Shown: piece after piece, positions 41,371-50,297 of the stretch
Position numbering within the stretch: the stretch's first letter is position 1
Layout of the letters: the number at the start of each line of letters is the position of its first letter
Origin: JALQXV01 sp051005235
Lineage (GTDB): Bacteria > Patescibacteriota > Saccharimonadia > Saccharimonadales > 2-12-FULL-41-12
Assembly: GCA_051005235.1 (NCBI GenBank)
Contig: JBPCJO010000040.1
Coordinates: 1 to 64,000 of the forward strand
Length of the DNA stretch: 64,000 nucleotides
Direction: 5' to 3'
The notes under the pieces: model-generated
What the model was told of the DNA's origin: nothing
The model's database searches: none
What the model saw: the letters and a program-made list of their open reading frames with translations, nothing else
Translations under genes and position numbers: made by a program

Positions 41371-42396
41371 ATGACCCAGAATCACATCGAAGAACTCGTA
41401 AACAACATTCTTGCCACGATCGAACGCGAGCGAGAGCGAGAGATCGTTTCACGCCGTTACGGCTTATTTGACCGCAAGGAAACACTCGAGCAAATCGGTG
41501 AATTACTGGGCATCACCAGAGAGCGCGTCCGACAACTTGAAAAGTCTGTCATGTCACGACTGCGCGCCAACGCCGAGGCAGGGGACTTACCGGGACTGAC
41601 CGAGTTTGAACAGCAGTTAATCGCTAAATTAAAAGAAGTTGGCAACATCGCCCGCGTTTTAAACCTAAACAAAGAACTAACGGGGGAGAACGGCACTAAA
41701 ATTGAGCAGTCACGCCTGGCTTTTATCGCTGAACTTTCACCACAGTTAGTTGTTGTGTCAGATAATGACCACTACTTCCAAGCAGTTGCCATCACCGACA
41801 TCCACGACGAAAAGAAAATCCAGAAGCACGTTACTGGCATTATTGAGGCGATCAAAAAAATCGGGGAACCGACAACAATCCACGAAGTAAGCAAAAAGAT
41901 CAGCCACGACGACCCAGACCACGTCCACGCCCTATCGACTACTTCAAAGCACCTCGCCACCCTTAACGGCAAGTGGGGACTTATCAAGTGGCCAACCGTT
42001 AACCCAAAGAATATCCGCGACAAAATCTACGTTATTTTACAGCAGCACGGCAAACACATGCACTTTAACGAAATTGCTGACGCCATCAAAGATTCTGACT
42101 TTAAGCGCAAAGACGTTACCACCCAAGCAATTCACAACGAACTTATCAAAGACAAGCGCTTCGTCCTCATCGGCCGCGGCATCTACGCCCTCAAAGAATG
42201 GGGTTACGCTAAAGGAACCGTCGCCGACATTATCACCGACGTCTTGGCTGAAGCCAACCAACCACTACACCGCGACGAAATCGTCAAACGCGTCCTCAAG
42301 AGCCGCTACGTCAAAGAGACAACCATCCTTTTGAACCTTCAAGGTAAAGAGCAGTTCAAGCGCGTCGCTAAAGCCACCTACTCACTGGCTAAATAA
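41371..42396 (+). CDS. sigma-70 region 4 plus HARE-HTH domain regulator
   Basis: Residues 15-70 form a sigma region 4 helix-turn-helix (VSRRYGLFDRKETLEQIGELLGITRERVRQLEKSVMSRLR). The rest contains winged-helix segments of the HARE-HTH type (HMHFNEIADAIKDSDFKRK and PLHRDEIVKRVLKSRYVKETTI). There is no region 2, so it cannot act as a full sigma factor. It may instead work with RNA polymerase like the delta subunit, or as an accessory factor. The 341-residue protein starts behind AGGAG and a strong promoter and is probably abundant. Confidence 0.85.
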   Translation: MTQNHIEELVNNILATIEREREREIVSRRYGLFDRKETLEQIGELLGITRERVRQLEKSVMSRLRANAEAGDLPGLTEFEQQLIAKLKEVGNIARVLNLNKELTGENGTKIEQSRLAFIAELSPQLVVVSDNDHYFQAVAITDIHDEKKIQKHVTGIIEAIKKIGEPTTIHEVSKKISHDDPDHVHALSTTSKHLATLNGKWGLIKWPTVNPKNIRDKIYVILQQHGKHMHFNEIADAIKDSDFKRKDVTTQAIHNELIKDKRFVLIGRGIYALKEWGYAKGTVADIITDVLAEANQPLHRDEIVKRVLKSRYVKETTILLNLQGKEQFKRVAKATYSLAK

Positions 42397-42418
42397 CTGC
42401 TGGTTTGGCAATTAGAGG

Positions 42419-42448
42419 TTGACGCTATAGTATAACTTTTGTTATACT
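42419..42448 (+). promoter_or_regulatory. promoter of the MazEF-like operon
   Basis: TTGACG (42419-42424), an 18-bp spacer and TATACT (42443-42448) are followed by six bases and ATG 42455. The spacer contains the imperfect palindrome TATAGTATAAC/GTTATAC, a possible operator for autorepression. Confidence 0.72.
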
Positions 42449-42454
42449 TAAAAT

Positions 42455-42691
42455 ATGAAAACAGCTGTGTCGATACCGGATAAAATCTTTGAAACCGCCG
42501 AATCCATGGCCAGTGAACTAGGCACCTCGCGCAGTCAGTTGTACGCGCTCGCGCTGGCTAACTTTATTCAAGAACATCGTAACGACAATATTACCGCCGC
42601 ACTCAATAAAATTTACGGATCATCAGACTCAAGCGTCGAAGTAGGAATAAAAACACTTCAGGCGCGGTCTATACCTAGAGAAAAGTGGTGA
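42455..42691 (+). CDS. ribbon-helix-helix antitoxin (MazE-like)
   Basis: The 78-residue protein begins with a CopG/MetJ-type ribbon-helix-helix (TAVSIPDKIFETAESMASELGTSRSQLYALAL) followed by an acidic, flexible C-terminus that usually binds the toxin. Its stop overlaps the toxin start, the standard coupled arrangement. A promoter with a palindromic spacer lies six bases upstream of the ATG, so the antitoxin probably represses its own operon, and the message is probably leaderless. Confidence 0.88.
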   Translation: MKTAVSIPDKIFETAESMASELGTSRSQLYALALANFIQEHRNDNITAALNKIYGSSDSSVEVGIKTLQARSIPREKW

Positions 42692-43026
42692 AGCGTGGTC
42701 AAATATGGTGGGCCGAACTGTCGGAGCCAGTTGCATCTGAGCCAGGCTATCGTCGGCCCGTACTAATCATTCAGTCAGATGATTTTAATATGAGTCGCAT
42801 AAATACGGTGGTCGTAGCAGTAATTACCTCTAACCTACGCCTAGCAGCCGCTCCGGGTAATGTACGTTTGTCGGCAGCTAAAACCGGGCTGAAAAAGGAG
42901 TCCGCTGTGAACGTTTCGCAAATAATTACGCTCGATAAGCAGTTTTTGACATCACAACTGGGCCTTATAGGCCGTCAGTCGATGCAACAGGTTGATGAGG
43001 GCATTAAGCTCGTGCTAGGTATATAA
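42685..43026 (+). CDS. MazF/PemK-family toxin
   Basis: MazF toxins are sequence-specific mRNA interferases. The 113-residue protein has the family opening KRGQIWWAELSEPVASEPGYRRPVLIIQSD and the conserved TSNL and KKESAVNVSQIITLDK segments. Two GTG codons (42685 and 42688) could be the start; both overlap the antitoxin gene. The pair lies after the sigma-4/HARE gene with its own promoter. A family 1 palindrome follows 45 bases after the stop. Confidence 0.93.
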   Translation: MVKRGQIWWAELSEPVASEPGYRRPVLIIQSDDFNMSRINTVVVAVITSNLRLAAAPGNVRLSAAKTGLKKESAVNVSQIITLDKQFLTSQLGLIGRQSMQQVDEGIKLVLGI

Positions 43027-43862
43027 ACTGATCTCAAAACTTTAATCAGCCCAATACATACCTTTATTAGTACTATACCTCGACTTCATAATATTTTAAT
43101 AAAACGCAGATATAGTACCGATAAAGGTATGGTTAGTTTGCGGCAGTTTGTGTAATTTGTACCAATGTCTACATAACGGTTCAAACTCCATAGTGTCTCC
43201 CGTGCATACAACAAAACGTACAAACATGAACATTTTACGAACAAAGTACATGTAAACGAATATACGACAATCGGTGCAGGTTATTACATTTATGCGTTAA
43301 GATTCTAAAAACGTCAGCAGGGCACGACAGTAGAAGATAATTGTAAGCCAAAATGTAATTGGGAATTATAAAAAACGAAAGTTAGCCAAGGCAGGAAAGT
43401 GTGTATTTGTGTTAATGTCGCAAATAGATCTAACGTCGCACAATGTATATTTTGCGACATGGATATTGCTATTATAGATGAGTATTGATGTCTCTACTGC
43501 AGGGGACTATCTTCGGTCCAAGGCGTATATTATCTGTAATTCGCATCATTAACTCTTTTGGCGCGCGTATACCTACATTACTGTTAAACGCCTGTTTTGT
43601 AAGTCTGTCGCTGACATGTAGTATTTATTAAAACGCCTAGAGTTATCCACAATCAATATTTGCATTTTCACGACTTTTCACGCACAATATATTTTTTTGC
43701 ATGACTCCCCTGTTTTACGACTTGCCTGCTATTTATTTGACATTATGCCCTTTTGCTATAACAATATGTTTTTTTGAAGAGCACGTGATTAGTCAAAAAA
43801 CTAAACAAAATACGAACAACAAGGGGAGAACAGTGGTAGGGGTTGCTGGTCTTGCCGGACTC
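43027..43862. other. gene-free interval with palindromes and a DnaA-box match
   Basis: This 836-bp AT-rich interval holds no convincing gene. It contains a family 1 palindrome (43071-43117), nested within an outer pair ATACCTTTAT/ATAAAGGTAT. A decayed family 2 palindrome lies near 43150-43195, a TGTCGCAAA/TTTGCGACA pair at 43416-43459, two TTTTCACG repeats near 43665, and one perfect DnaA box TTATCCACA (43643-43651). A single box without dnaA nearby is not enough to call an origin. Confidence 0.5.
43071..43117. repeat. palindrome family 1 copy after mazF
   Basis: TACTATACCTCGACTTCAT pairs with a partner ending GCAGATATAGTA; several arm positions have decayed. Its position just past the toxin gene fits a terminator role. 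Confidence 0.65.
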
Positions 43863-44774
43863 CTATTTAACGTATGCCCGTTCCGCGATGCGGACATCAA
43901 TATATTCGGCCGGTGTTACCTTGGTACGCTCAATGAATTCTTTCGTGGTATAGAATGTGCCAAAACTTTTACGGGCATCTTCGTTGACATTGTATTTAAT
44001 GAAGTACGGCATGCCTTGATACTTAACGGCCAGCTCCCCTCCCCCCGCGGTCATAGTGATTGATTCAATCACTAGTTGTTTTGCGTCGGATTGATGCTTT
44101 ACCTCCGTTATAAAAGTAACTTGGGCGAGCGTAAGGGCGGGTTTACCTACTTCTATACGTGTATCAGACTGGTCGCTGACGGTTAAAAAGGAGTCAGCCT
44201 TGGTTTTGCTCACATCTTGGGTGCCCAACACTGCCACACCTCTGTTATCAATCAAGAAGGTATCTGTGCCATTGCGGAGTACAAGTTCTGGCCGGGCAAC
44301 TGTTAACTCAACTGTGGCATACCGAGAAAATAACGGTGTCGTAACTTCTACTGAGGATAACTCTGGAAAGCGAGCTTGTAATTCGGTGCTGATTTTTTGC
44401 CGGTTGATCGTAAATTTAGATTGGCTCAGCAGGTTATCTGTCAACTCTTGGCTGGCTTGGCTATACTCAGCATTGTCCCGGATAGCAACCGATTGGACAG
44501 TGGTTTTTACCTGTGGCTGGGCTGGTATCAGCGAAAAGTAAATTATGACCCCAAAAGTGATTAAACAACCAGCAATAATTGACGCGCTGTTGAATCGCGC
44601 CCATAAACCATTGGTTTTCTTGGCGGTCTCATTTCTAGCTTCCTGGCCTTCGTTGCGGGCACTGGCCCGGGTTGGTTGGGACCGATTGGAACTATACTGG
44701 AAGGTTGACTGCTTTTGTCTGGTGATATGGGGCGAACGTTGGACGGGTGGTTGTTTTTTTGACAATCTGATCAT
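43863..44774 (-). CDS. ftsQ: cell division protein FtsQ/DivIB
   Basis: FtsQ links early and late divisome proteins. The 303-residue bitopic protein has a basic, Gln/Arg-rich cytoplasmic N-terminus of about 55 residues, a membrane helix (SASIIAGCLITFGVIIYFSLI), a POTRA-like domain (FTINRQKISTELQARFPELSSVEV) and a C-terminal beta domain. Sequence identity in this family is low, so the call rests on layout and on its place as the last gene of the dcw cluster after murG, with which it overlaps by four bases. Confidence 0.82.
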   Translation of the reverse strand: MIRLSKKQPPVQRSPHITRQKQSTFQYSSNRSQPTRASARNEGQEARNETAKKTNGLWARFNSASIIAGCLITFGVIIYFSLIPAQPQVKTTVQSVAIRDNAEYSQASQELTDNLLSQSKFTINRQKISTELQARFPELSSVEVTTPLFSRYATVELTVARPELVLRNGTDTFLIDNRGVAVLGTQDVSKTKADSFLTVSDQSDTRIEVGKPALTLAQVTFITEVKHQSDAKQLVIESITMTAGGGELAVKYQGMPYFIKYNVNEDARKSFGTFYTTKEFIERTKVTPAEYIDVRIAERAYVK

Positions 44775-45925
44775 GCGGCAATCTCGAGCAGTAGCTTAGC
44801 TAAAACCGCGGCGGCGCTTTGATTTGGGGTTAGGCTGTGGAGGTTTTTAGCAAGGTCGGCTCGCTTGGCTGGGTTTTGTAGTAACTGTTTGGCTGCTTTG
44901 TATAGCGTGTCACTATCGTCTGTGAGAGCCGGTTCTTGCACAATCACCGCCGCTTTAGCATCGGCATAGACTTGGGCGTTCCGTAATTGATGGCCGCCAG
45001 TCAGATAGGGATTTGGAATGATAATACAGGCTTTACCCTGGGCTGAGAAGTCAGCAATGGTCGTGGCGCCAGCCCGGGTAATAATTACGTCGGCGATCGC
45101 GCTCATATGAAAGAGTTCGGGGGTAAAATCAAAAAACGTCACTCGGTCGGCTAACTCTTTTGGAAAAGCCTTAGACTGATCGTTGTTGCCTGCCCCTATC
45201 TGATGCAAGACATGCAAGGTCGGCTGATCGGTTAGTAAACGCGGCAACATGGCAATAACCGCCTCGTTTAAGCGCCTGGCGCCATTACTGCCGCCGGTAA
45301 CCAATATAATCGGCGCATTGGCCGGAATACCGTACTTCCCCCGTAAAATGGCTTGCTCGGCTTTAGAATACGCCTTAAAGCGATTGTCGGTCGGTACGCC
45401 GACGACCTGAATCGAGTGTGGCGGATAATCGTAGTACTGAGCGGGCATGGCCGTGGCGTGGTACCGCGCCCATCGGGCTGCAATCCGGTTAGATAAGCCA
45501 GGCAGCGCGTCGGAATCGTGCGTTATGTATGGTATATGGCGCGCTTGGGCAGCTACTGCCAACGGAACACAGACAAACCCGCCTTTTAGCAGCAGCGCCC
45601 GTGGCTTTAATCGTTTTAACAGCCGGTAACTTTGGACTAGACCTGCGAACATACGGAACATATCGCGAATATTTAATAGGTTTGTTTTAACATCAAAGAA
45701 CTTGGTGATGAAAGATTCGCCGTGGTAGCGCCTTAGTTTTCCGGCAGAAATAAAATGATATTCATCAAATAGTTTGCTTTTGGTAGCAATCGAGGCGAAT
45801 TTACCACCGCGCTCACCGACGTAAATCAGCCGGACGTCGGGGTGGTGCTGGCGCAGCTCAAGAGCGACGGGCAGAAGCGGCGTAATATGGCCGCCCGACC
45901 CGCCGCCGCATAGGACGATGGTCAT
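44771..45925 (-). CDS. murG: UDP-GlcNAc:lipid I N-acetylglucosaminyltransferase
   Basis: MurG converts lipid I to lipid II on the inner membrane face. The GT-B protein of 384 residues has the N-terminal loop CGGGSGGHITPLLPVALEL, the donor-site segments TGGSNGARRLNEAV and TRAGATTIADFSAQG, and a usual C-terminus. Where many MurG proteins have the segment EQN before PGLSNR, this one reads DSDALPGLSNR. The start, fixed by the glycine loop, overlaps the ftsW 3' end by 68 bases, an unusually long overlap. The ftsQ start overlaps its stop. Confidence 0.96.
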   Translation of the reverse strand: MTIVLCGGGSGGHITPLLPVALELRQHHPDVRLIYVGERGGKFASIATKSKLFDEYHFISAGKLRRYHGESFITKFFDVKTNLLNIRDMFRMFAGLVQSYRLLKRLKPRALLLKGGFVCVPLAVAAQARHIPYITHDSDALPGLSNRIAARWARYHATAMPAQYYDYPPHSIQVVGVPTDNRFKAYSKAEQAILRGKYGIPANAPIILVTGGSNGARRLNEAVIAMLPRLLTDQPTLHVLHQIGAGNNDQSKAFPKELADRVTFFDFTPELFHMSAIADVIITRAGATTIADFSAQGKACIIIPNPYLTGGHQLRNAQVYADAKAAVIVQEPALTDDSDTLYKAAKQLLQNPAKRADLAKNLHSLTPNQSAAAVLAKLLLEIAA

Positions 45926-47195
45926 AGCTAGGCTCCTTCGCTTTCATTTTGTTGCTACTACGGATCGGTTCAAAGCTGGTATAGCGTGAGATCTGAAAAA
46001 CTAAGCCCAGCGCCGCCATAATAAATAGAATACTGGTACCACCGTAGCTGATAAATGGCAACGTAATACCTTTAAGCGGCAGCAGGCCGATCATGGCGCC
46101 GACGTTAATAATAGTCTGGGTGCTGATCCAGGCCAGTACTCCGACTACAAACAACCGGGCAAACGGTTCACGGGTGCGCTCGATAATGCGCTTAAAGCGC
46201 GAAAATAGCAGTAGATATAAGCCCAGCACTGCGGCTACGCCCATAAAACCAAACTTTTCTGCTAAGATGGCAAAGATTGAATCGTTAGCGGCTTCGGGCA
46301 AATAACCGTAAGCCTGCACTCCGCTGCCGAGGCCCAGGCCGAACATTCCCCCGCTGCCAACCGCAATTAGGGCTTGGCAGGCCTGGTAGCCAGTGGCTTG
46401 GCAATCGCTTTGGGGGTTTAAAAAGGTAGTGACGCGGTCACGCCGGTATGGTGTCGAGGCAATCGCCAAGGTGGCTAAGACTGCAATAATAGTAACGATG
46501 ATACCAATTTTTTTGAGCGGTAAGCCGGCGGTATAGCCCAGCACGCCAATAATAGCGATCATAACGCCTGTGGAACCCAGGTCGCTCTGTATACCCGCCA
46601 CGACCACACCGATCAAGCCAATCACGATCAATAGCGGTCGCAAAGTCTTTTTGCTATCGTTAATTTCTCCGTTACGCATACGTTCTACCAAAAACATGGT
46701 CAGCCAGACGATCAATGTAAGTTTAATCATTTCGGCTATCTGAAAAGAGAAACCGCCTACTTGGATCCAACGGGTCGCGCCGTTAATCTCTTCGCCGGCG
46801 ATCATGACAATTAAAATACCTGCCGCGGTTAGCCCCAGTAGTACATGACGAGCTTTTTGGAGCATTCCTATTGAAATAAAGCTGGCAAGTGTAAATGCTG
46901 CCAACCCTAAACCAATTGCTATCAGCTGCTTAATTACAAAGTAATTATTATCAACACCTTTAGTAGCGGCAAGCCCAGGGCTTATCGCGTACACCACCAC
47001 CAAACCAATGACAGATAATAGCAACGCGATGATGAGCAAACTATAGTCCGGTCGATGACGACGCGACAGGCTATTAGATGATAGACCGCTCGAAGAGGTA
47101 GAGGAGTTACTTGATGTGCCACGCTGCCGTGCGAACTGCCGGTTGTTTGACCTGGCAGGTCGCTGTGGGCGAGTGAAGAAAAGTGACTTAAACAT
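45858..47195 (-). CDS. ftsW: lipid II-polymerising SEDS protein FtsW
   Basis: FtsW is the septal peptidoglycan glycosyltransferase. The 445-residue protein has a Ser/Arg-rich cytoplasmic N-terminus of about 50 residues and then some ten membrane helices with SEDS hallmarks (GGEEINGATRWIQVG-type segment, GLPLKKIG, PLKGITLPFISYGGTSIL). A basic C-terminal tail follows (RPMRRRVGRPYYAASARRS) whose coding sequence overlaps murG by 68 bases. It overlaps the mraY stop by eight bases. Its partner transpeptidase FtsI lies upstream in the same cluster. Confidence 0.94.
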   Translation of the reverse strand: MFKSLFFTRPQRPARSNNRQFARQRGTSSNSSTSSSGLSSNSLSRRHRPDYSLLIIALLLSVIGLVVVYAISPGLAATKGVDNNYFVIKQLIAIGLGLAAFTLASFISIGMLQKARHVLLGLTAAGILIVMIAGEEINGATRWIQVGGFSFQIAEMIKLTLIVWLTMFLVERMRNGEINDSKKTLRPLLIVIGLIGVVVAGIQSDLGSTGVMIAIIGVLGYTAGLPLKKIGIIVTIIAVLATLAIASTPYRRDRVTTFLNPQSDCQATGYQACQALIAVGSGGMFGLGLGSGVQAYGYLPEAANDSIFAILAEKFGFMGVAAVLGLYLLLFSRFKRIIERTREPFARLFVVGVLAWISTQTIINVGAMIGLLPLKGITLPFISYGGTSILFIMAALGLVFQISRYTSFEPIRSSNKMKAKEPSYDHRPMRRRVGRPYYAASARRS

Positions 47196-48237
47196 GGTAA
47201 TTACTCAGTACAAAGATCATTATGCCAATTACGCCGCTGACCTGGCCTAAAATCCAGAAGCGCATGGTGACTTTTGTTTCGGGCCAGCCAGAAGCTTCGA
47301 AATGGTGATGGAGCGGCGCGATTTTAAATATCTTTTTACCCTTACGGAGTTTTTTAGATAAGATTTGCAATACGCTGGAGCCTGCTTCGGCCACAAAAAC
47401 GGCACCGATGATCGGTAGGAGTAAAACAGTATCGGTAATCATAGCTACCACGCCAAGCGCAGTACCGAGCGCGTACGAACCGGAGTCTCCCATAAAAAAC
47501 CGGGCTGGGTAGACATTAAACCAGGTATAACTGAGGAGCGCACCGACCATAGTCAGACAAAAGCCTGCCACGCCAAAGCGTTCTTGCAAGAACGCAATAA
47601 TGGCAAAGTTACCAAAGGCAATTGCCGCCAAGCCACCGGCTAAGCCATCAAGGCCGTCCGTAAAGTTAACCGCATTGGTGGTGCTCACCACGACCAATAC
47701 AAACAGGGGTACAATTAACCAGCCAACTTCGAGCGGCACACTAAGACCCGGCACATACATGCTATGAACGTCTAGCTTTAGATAAAAATACAGGCCACCA
47801 ATCAGGGCGACACCGACCGTTAGCATAAATTTAATCTTTGACGGCAAACCAGCCACCCCTGCCCCAGTGCCTCGAATATTAATCAGGTCATCAATTAAAC
47901 CAATCGCGCCCGCGCCCAAAAAGGCAGCCAGTGGCAGCCAGGTTTCTTCGCGCTCTAAGTTAAACAACGAAGTTACAACCAGCACCGACACTAAGAAAAT
48001 AACCCCAGCCATAGTTGGGATCATGCGACGGTGTTTTTCGGCATGCAACTGGGCGAAGATTTTAGCTTTTTCCCCTGTTACCGCGTTACTGCGCGGCTTC
48101 TTCCACCATTTTCCTCGATACGCGAGGGTGGTATAGATAGGCGTAATAAGAATACTAAGCGCAAAACCAAGAAAAGCCAGAAAAAAGATCTCGATGAGCT
48201 GACTAGCCTGAAGTGTCAATGTAAATGTATCGTTCAT
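47188..48237 (-). CDS. mraY: phospho-N-acetylmuramoyl-pentapeptide transferase
   Basis: MraY makes lipid I from UDP-MurNAc-pentapeptide and undecaprenyl phosphate. The 349-residue polytopic protein has IGLIDDLINIRG with the catalytic Asp pair, NAVNFTDGLDGLAGG, FFMGDSGSYALG and the histidine motif APLHHHFEASGWPE. All expected catalytic segments are present. It is followed by ftsW with an eight-base overlap. murE, murF and murD, which commonly flank mraY, are absent here and must be encoded elsewhere if present. Confidence 0.96.
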   Translation of the reverse strand: MNDTFTLTLQASQLIEIFFLAFLGFALSILITPIYTTLAYRGKWWKKPRSNAVTGEKAKIFAQLHAEKHRRMIPTMAGVIFLVSVLVVTSLFNLEREETWLPLAAFLGAGAIGLIDDLINIRGTGAGVAGLPSKIKFMLTVGVALIGGLYFYLKLDVHSMYVPGLSVPLEVGWLIVPLFVLVVVSTTNAVNFTDGLDGLAGGLAAIAFGNFAIIAFLQERFGVAGFCLTMVGALLSYTWFNVYPARFFMGDSGSYALGTALGVVAMITDTVLLLPIIGAVFVAEAGSSVLQILSKKLRKGKKIFKIAPLHHHFEASGWPETKVTMRFWILGQVSGVIGIMIFVLSNYHV

Positions 48238-48336
48238 AAGGTATAGATGTTTGTTTTTATTATATAACTATACGACTAGTATACCCTATTTTCTCCTTAA
48301 CAGCCAACATAAATGCAAGTTTGGCACGTGTCTAAT

Positions 48337-48433
48337 GCCAACATATTAATCGTATATAATTCGTATATAACCCCTACCCCTGTTAACTGTGTATGCTGGG
48401 TATATACGAATTATATACGATTAATATGTTGGC
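48337..48433. repeat. 33-bp perfect inverted repeat between ftsI and mraY
   Basis: The arms GCCAACATATTAATCG...(48337-48369) and 48401-48433 are perfectly complementary over 33 bases with a 31-base loop. It lies within the dcw cluster between tandem genes, where a full terminator would separate mraY onward from ftsI. A TATAAT after it on the minus strand could restart transcription. Confidence 0.75.
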
Positions 48434-48509
48434 TCTTTTAAGTGTGAGGGCGGAGTGAAAGCAAAGAGGTTATGGGAAGGTGTCCAAGCGTAGAATCTAC
48501 GTGGTTAGT

Positions 48510-50255
48510 TTAGCGTGAAACTTGTGAAACGGCGTAATTTTGGATGAGCATGTCCATTGTTTTAGCAAATAGCGGCGCGGCGGCGCTTGTACCGGCGTAA
48601 CCGGCTACTTTTGGTTCGTCCACCCGGACCATAATTACGTACTGGGGTGTATCACCGCCAACGTAACCGAGGAAGGTTCCGTTGTAGCGGTCGTCGTAGT
48701 AGCCGCCATTGGGCTTTGGCACTTCGGCTGTGCCGGTTTTACCTCCGACGCGGTAGCCGTCACGCTTTAAGAACCGGTAGTTGTTCTGGACGGAATTTTC
48801 GTGCATGCCGCGTAAAACCTCAGAAACCTCTGGTTTAACCGTATCGGTTTTGATAATGTCCTTCTTACTTGAATCGGCGGGCTCCACTAAATGCGGGCGG
48901 TAGTAGATGCCTCCGTTAACAGTCGCCGAAAAGGCGCTGGCTATCTGGAGCGGTGTGACGTTAATACCCTGGCCAAACGCGGTATTGGCGTATTGAATAT
49001 CCAAGCCATAGCCTTCGGTTGGACTGGGCACAAAACCTTCGGCTTCGTAACCTTGCTCAATGCCGGTTTTTTGGCCAAAATGATAGTTATTGGTGAGATA
49101 ACGGTTCCAGGTAAGGCGTCCTTGTTCGTTTAGCTGGCCGCCGCCGAGCTGCATAAGTACGTACGTCGCGCCGGTATTAAGCGAATAGCGCAGAATGTCA
49201 GCGATACTGCGTGTGGCGGCGCCGCCGTCTTCTTCGACGTTGCGCACCGTGGCCGTACCAATTTTATAAAAACTGGGGTCGTAATAGGTTGTGTTAGCGT
49301 TGATGACGCCTTCATTTAAGCCGGCCGCTACCGTCAAAGTTTTCATAATTGAGCCAGGTTCCATTGGGGAGCTGGCGGCCGAATTATTAAAAACTGAGGC
49401 ATCTTCTACTTTTGCAAAGTCGGCTGGGTTATAGGTTGGGTAGTTAGCCATAGCTTTAATCGCGCCGGTGGCCGGATCCATAACGATGACACTGCCCGAC
49501 TTAGACCGGACCTGCTCTAAATGGGCTTTTAGGGTGTCTTCGAGGCGGCGCTGCATGCTTAGGTCAATTGTTAGCAGCGTGCGCTTGCCTTGTTCGGGGT
49601 CACGGCGGACATTATCGCCGGCACCGACTAACGGTACTCCACTGGCGTCCGTGATGGCTTTTAGCTCACCGGGTTTACCTTTGAGTTGTTCGTCCAAGTA
49701 TTGCTCAACGCCATACTTGCCTTCTCCTTCATCATTTACAAAGCCGAGGAGCTGGGCAGCCAGAGTACCTTGAGGATAGGTACGTTGCGGCGCTACCCGC
49801 GTGCCAACACCTTTGATTTCAAGTTTGTTGAGCGCATCACTTTTATCTTGTGGTAGTTTTTTTGCTAATACTGCGTAATGCGTGTCGGTCTTCATTTTTT
49901 CTTCGTACTCGCTGGCGTTTCCGCCAATAATACGGGCAATCGCATCAGCCGCCGCGTGTGGATCTTTGACATACTTTGGGTCGGCAAATAAGGTAAAAAC
50001 TTCTTCATTAAGTACAATCGGGACAATATTGTTGCCGTCGTGCGCTTCGATAACACCGCGTGCAGCCGGAACTTCGTACTCTTTATATTGCCCCTGGTAA
50101 GCGGCTAAACTGTAGCGGTCATGTTGAATAACTTGCAGATAAAACAGGCGGACTAGAAAAAGTGCGAATACAAGCAAAATAACCCCATACCATAGGTTGA
50201 GGCGGAATGAACTGAAATAATTAAGCTGTGGAGCCTGAGAAGCTTTTGGTCGCAT
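48510..50255 (-). CDS. ftsI: septal peptidoglycan transpeptidase FtsI (PBP2/3 class)
   Basis: FtsI cross-links septal peptidoglycan. The 581-residue class B penicillin-binding protein has one membrane anchor (LWYGVILLVFALFLVRLFYLQ), a pedestal domain, and a transpeptidase domain with the active-site motif PGSIMK (Ser and Lys), the SLN motif (YSLNTGA) and VGGKTGTAEV. No PASTA repeats follow the catalytic domain. The small ftsL-like gene lies just upstream, which matches the dcw order. Confidence 0.95.
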   Translation of the reverse strand: MRPKASQAPQLNYFSSFRLNLWYGVILLVFALFLVRLFYLQVIQHDRYSLAAYQGQYKEYEVPAARGVIEAHDGNNIVPIVLNEEVFTLFADPKYVKDPHAAADAIARIIGGNASEYEEKMKTDTHYAVLAKKLPQDKSDALNKLEIKGVGTRVAPQRTYPQGTLAAQLLGFVNDEGEGKYGVEQYLDEQLKGKPGELKAITDASGVPLVGAGDNVRRDPEQGKRTLLTIDLSMQRRLEDTLKAHLEQVRSKSGSVIVMDPATGAIKAMANYPTYNPADFAKVEDASVFNNSAASSPMEPGSIMKTLTVAAGLNEGVINANTTYYDPSFYKIGTATVRNVEEDGGAATRSIADILRYSLNTGATYVLMQLGGGQLNEQGRLTWNRYLTNNYHFGQKTGIEQGYEAEGFVPSPTEGYGLDIQYANTAFGQGINVTPLQIASAFSATVNGGIYYRPHLVEPADSSKKDIIKTDTVKPEVSEVLRGMHENSVQNNYRFLKRDGYRVGGKTGTAEVPKPNGGYYDDRYNGTFLGYVGGDTPQYVIMVRVDEPKVAGYAGTSAAAPLFAKTMDMLIQNYAVSQVSR

Positions 50256-50297
50256 GCCTTCCCTTCTTACGATGAACTTTATGTGAACTTAACCGAT

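Noticed and set aside
43643..43651. Replication origin based on a DnaA box
   Set aside because: Only one perfect TTATCCACA lies here and one at 52679. There is no cluster of boxes and no dnaA, dnaN or rpmH nearby.
43701..44063. 120-codon plus-strand open frame overlapping the ftsQ 3' end
   Set aside because: Most of it is antisense to ftsQ, has poor protein-like composition and lacks a start signal.
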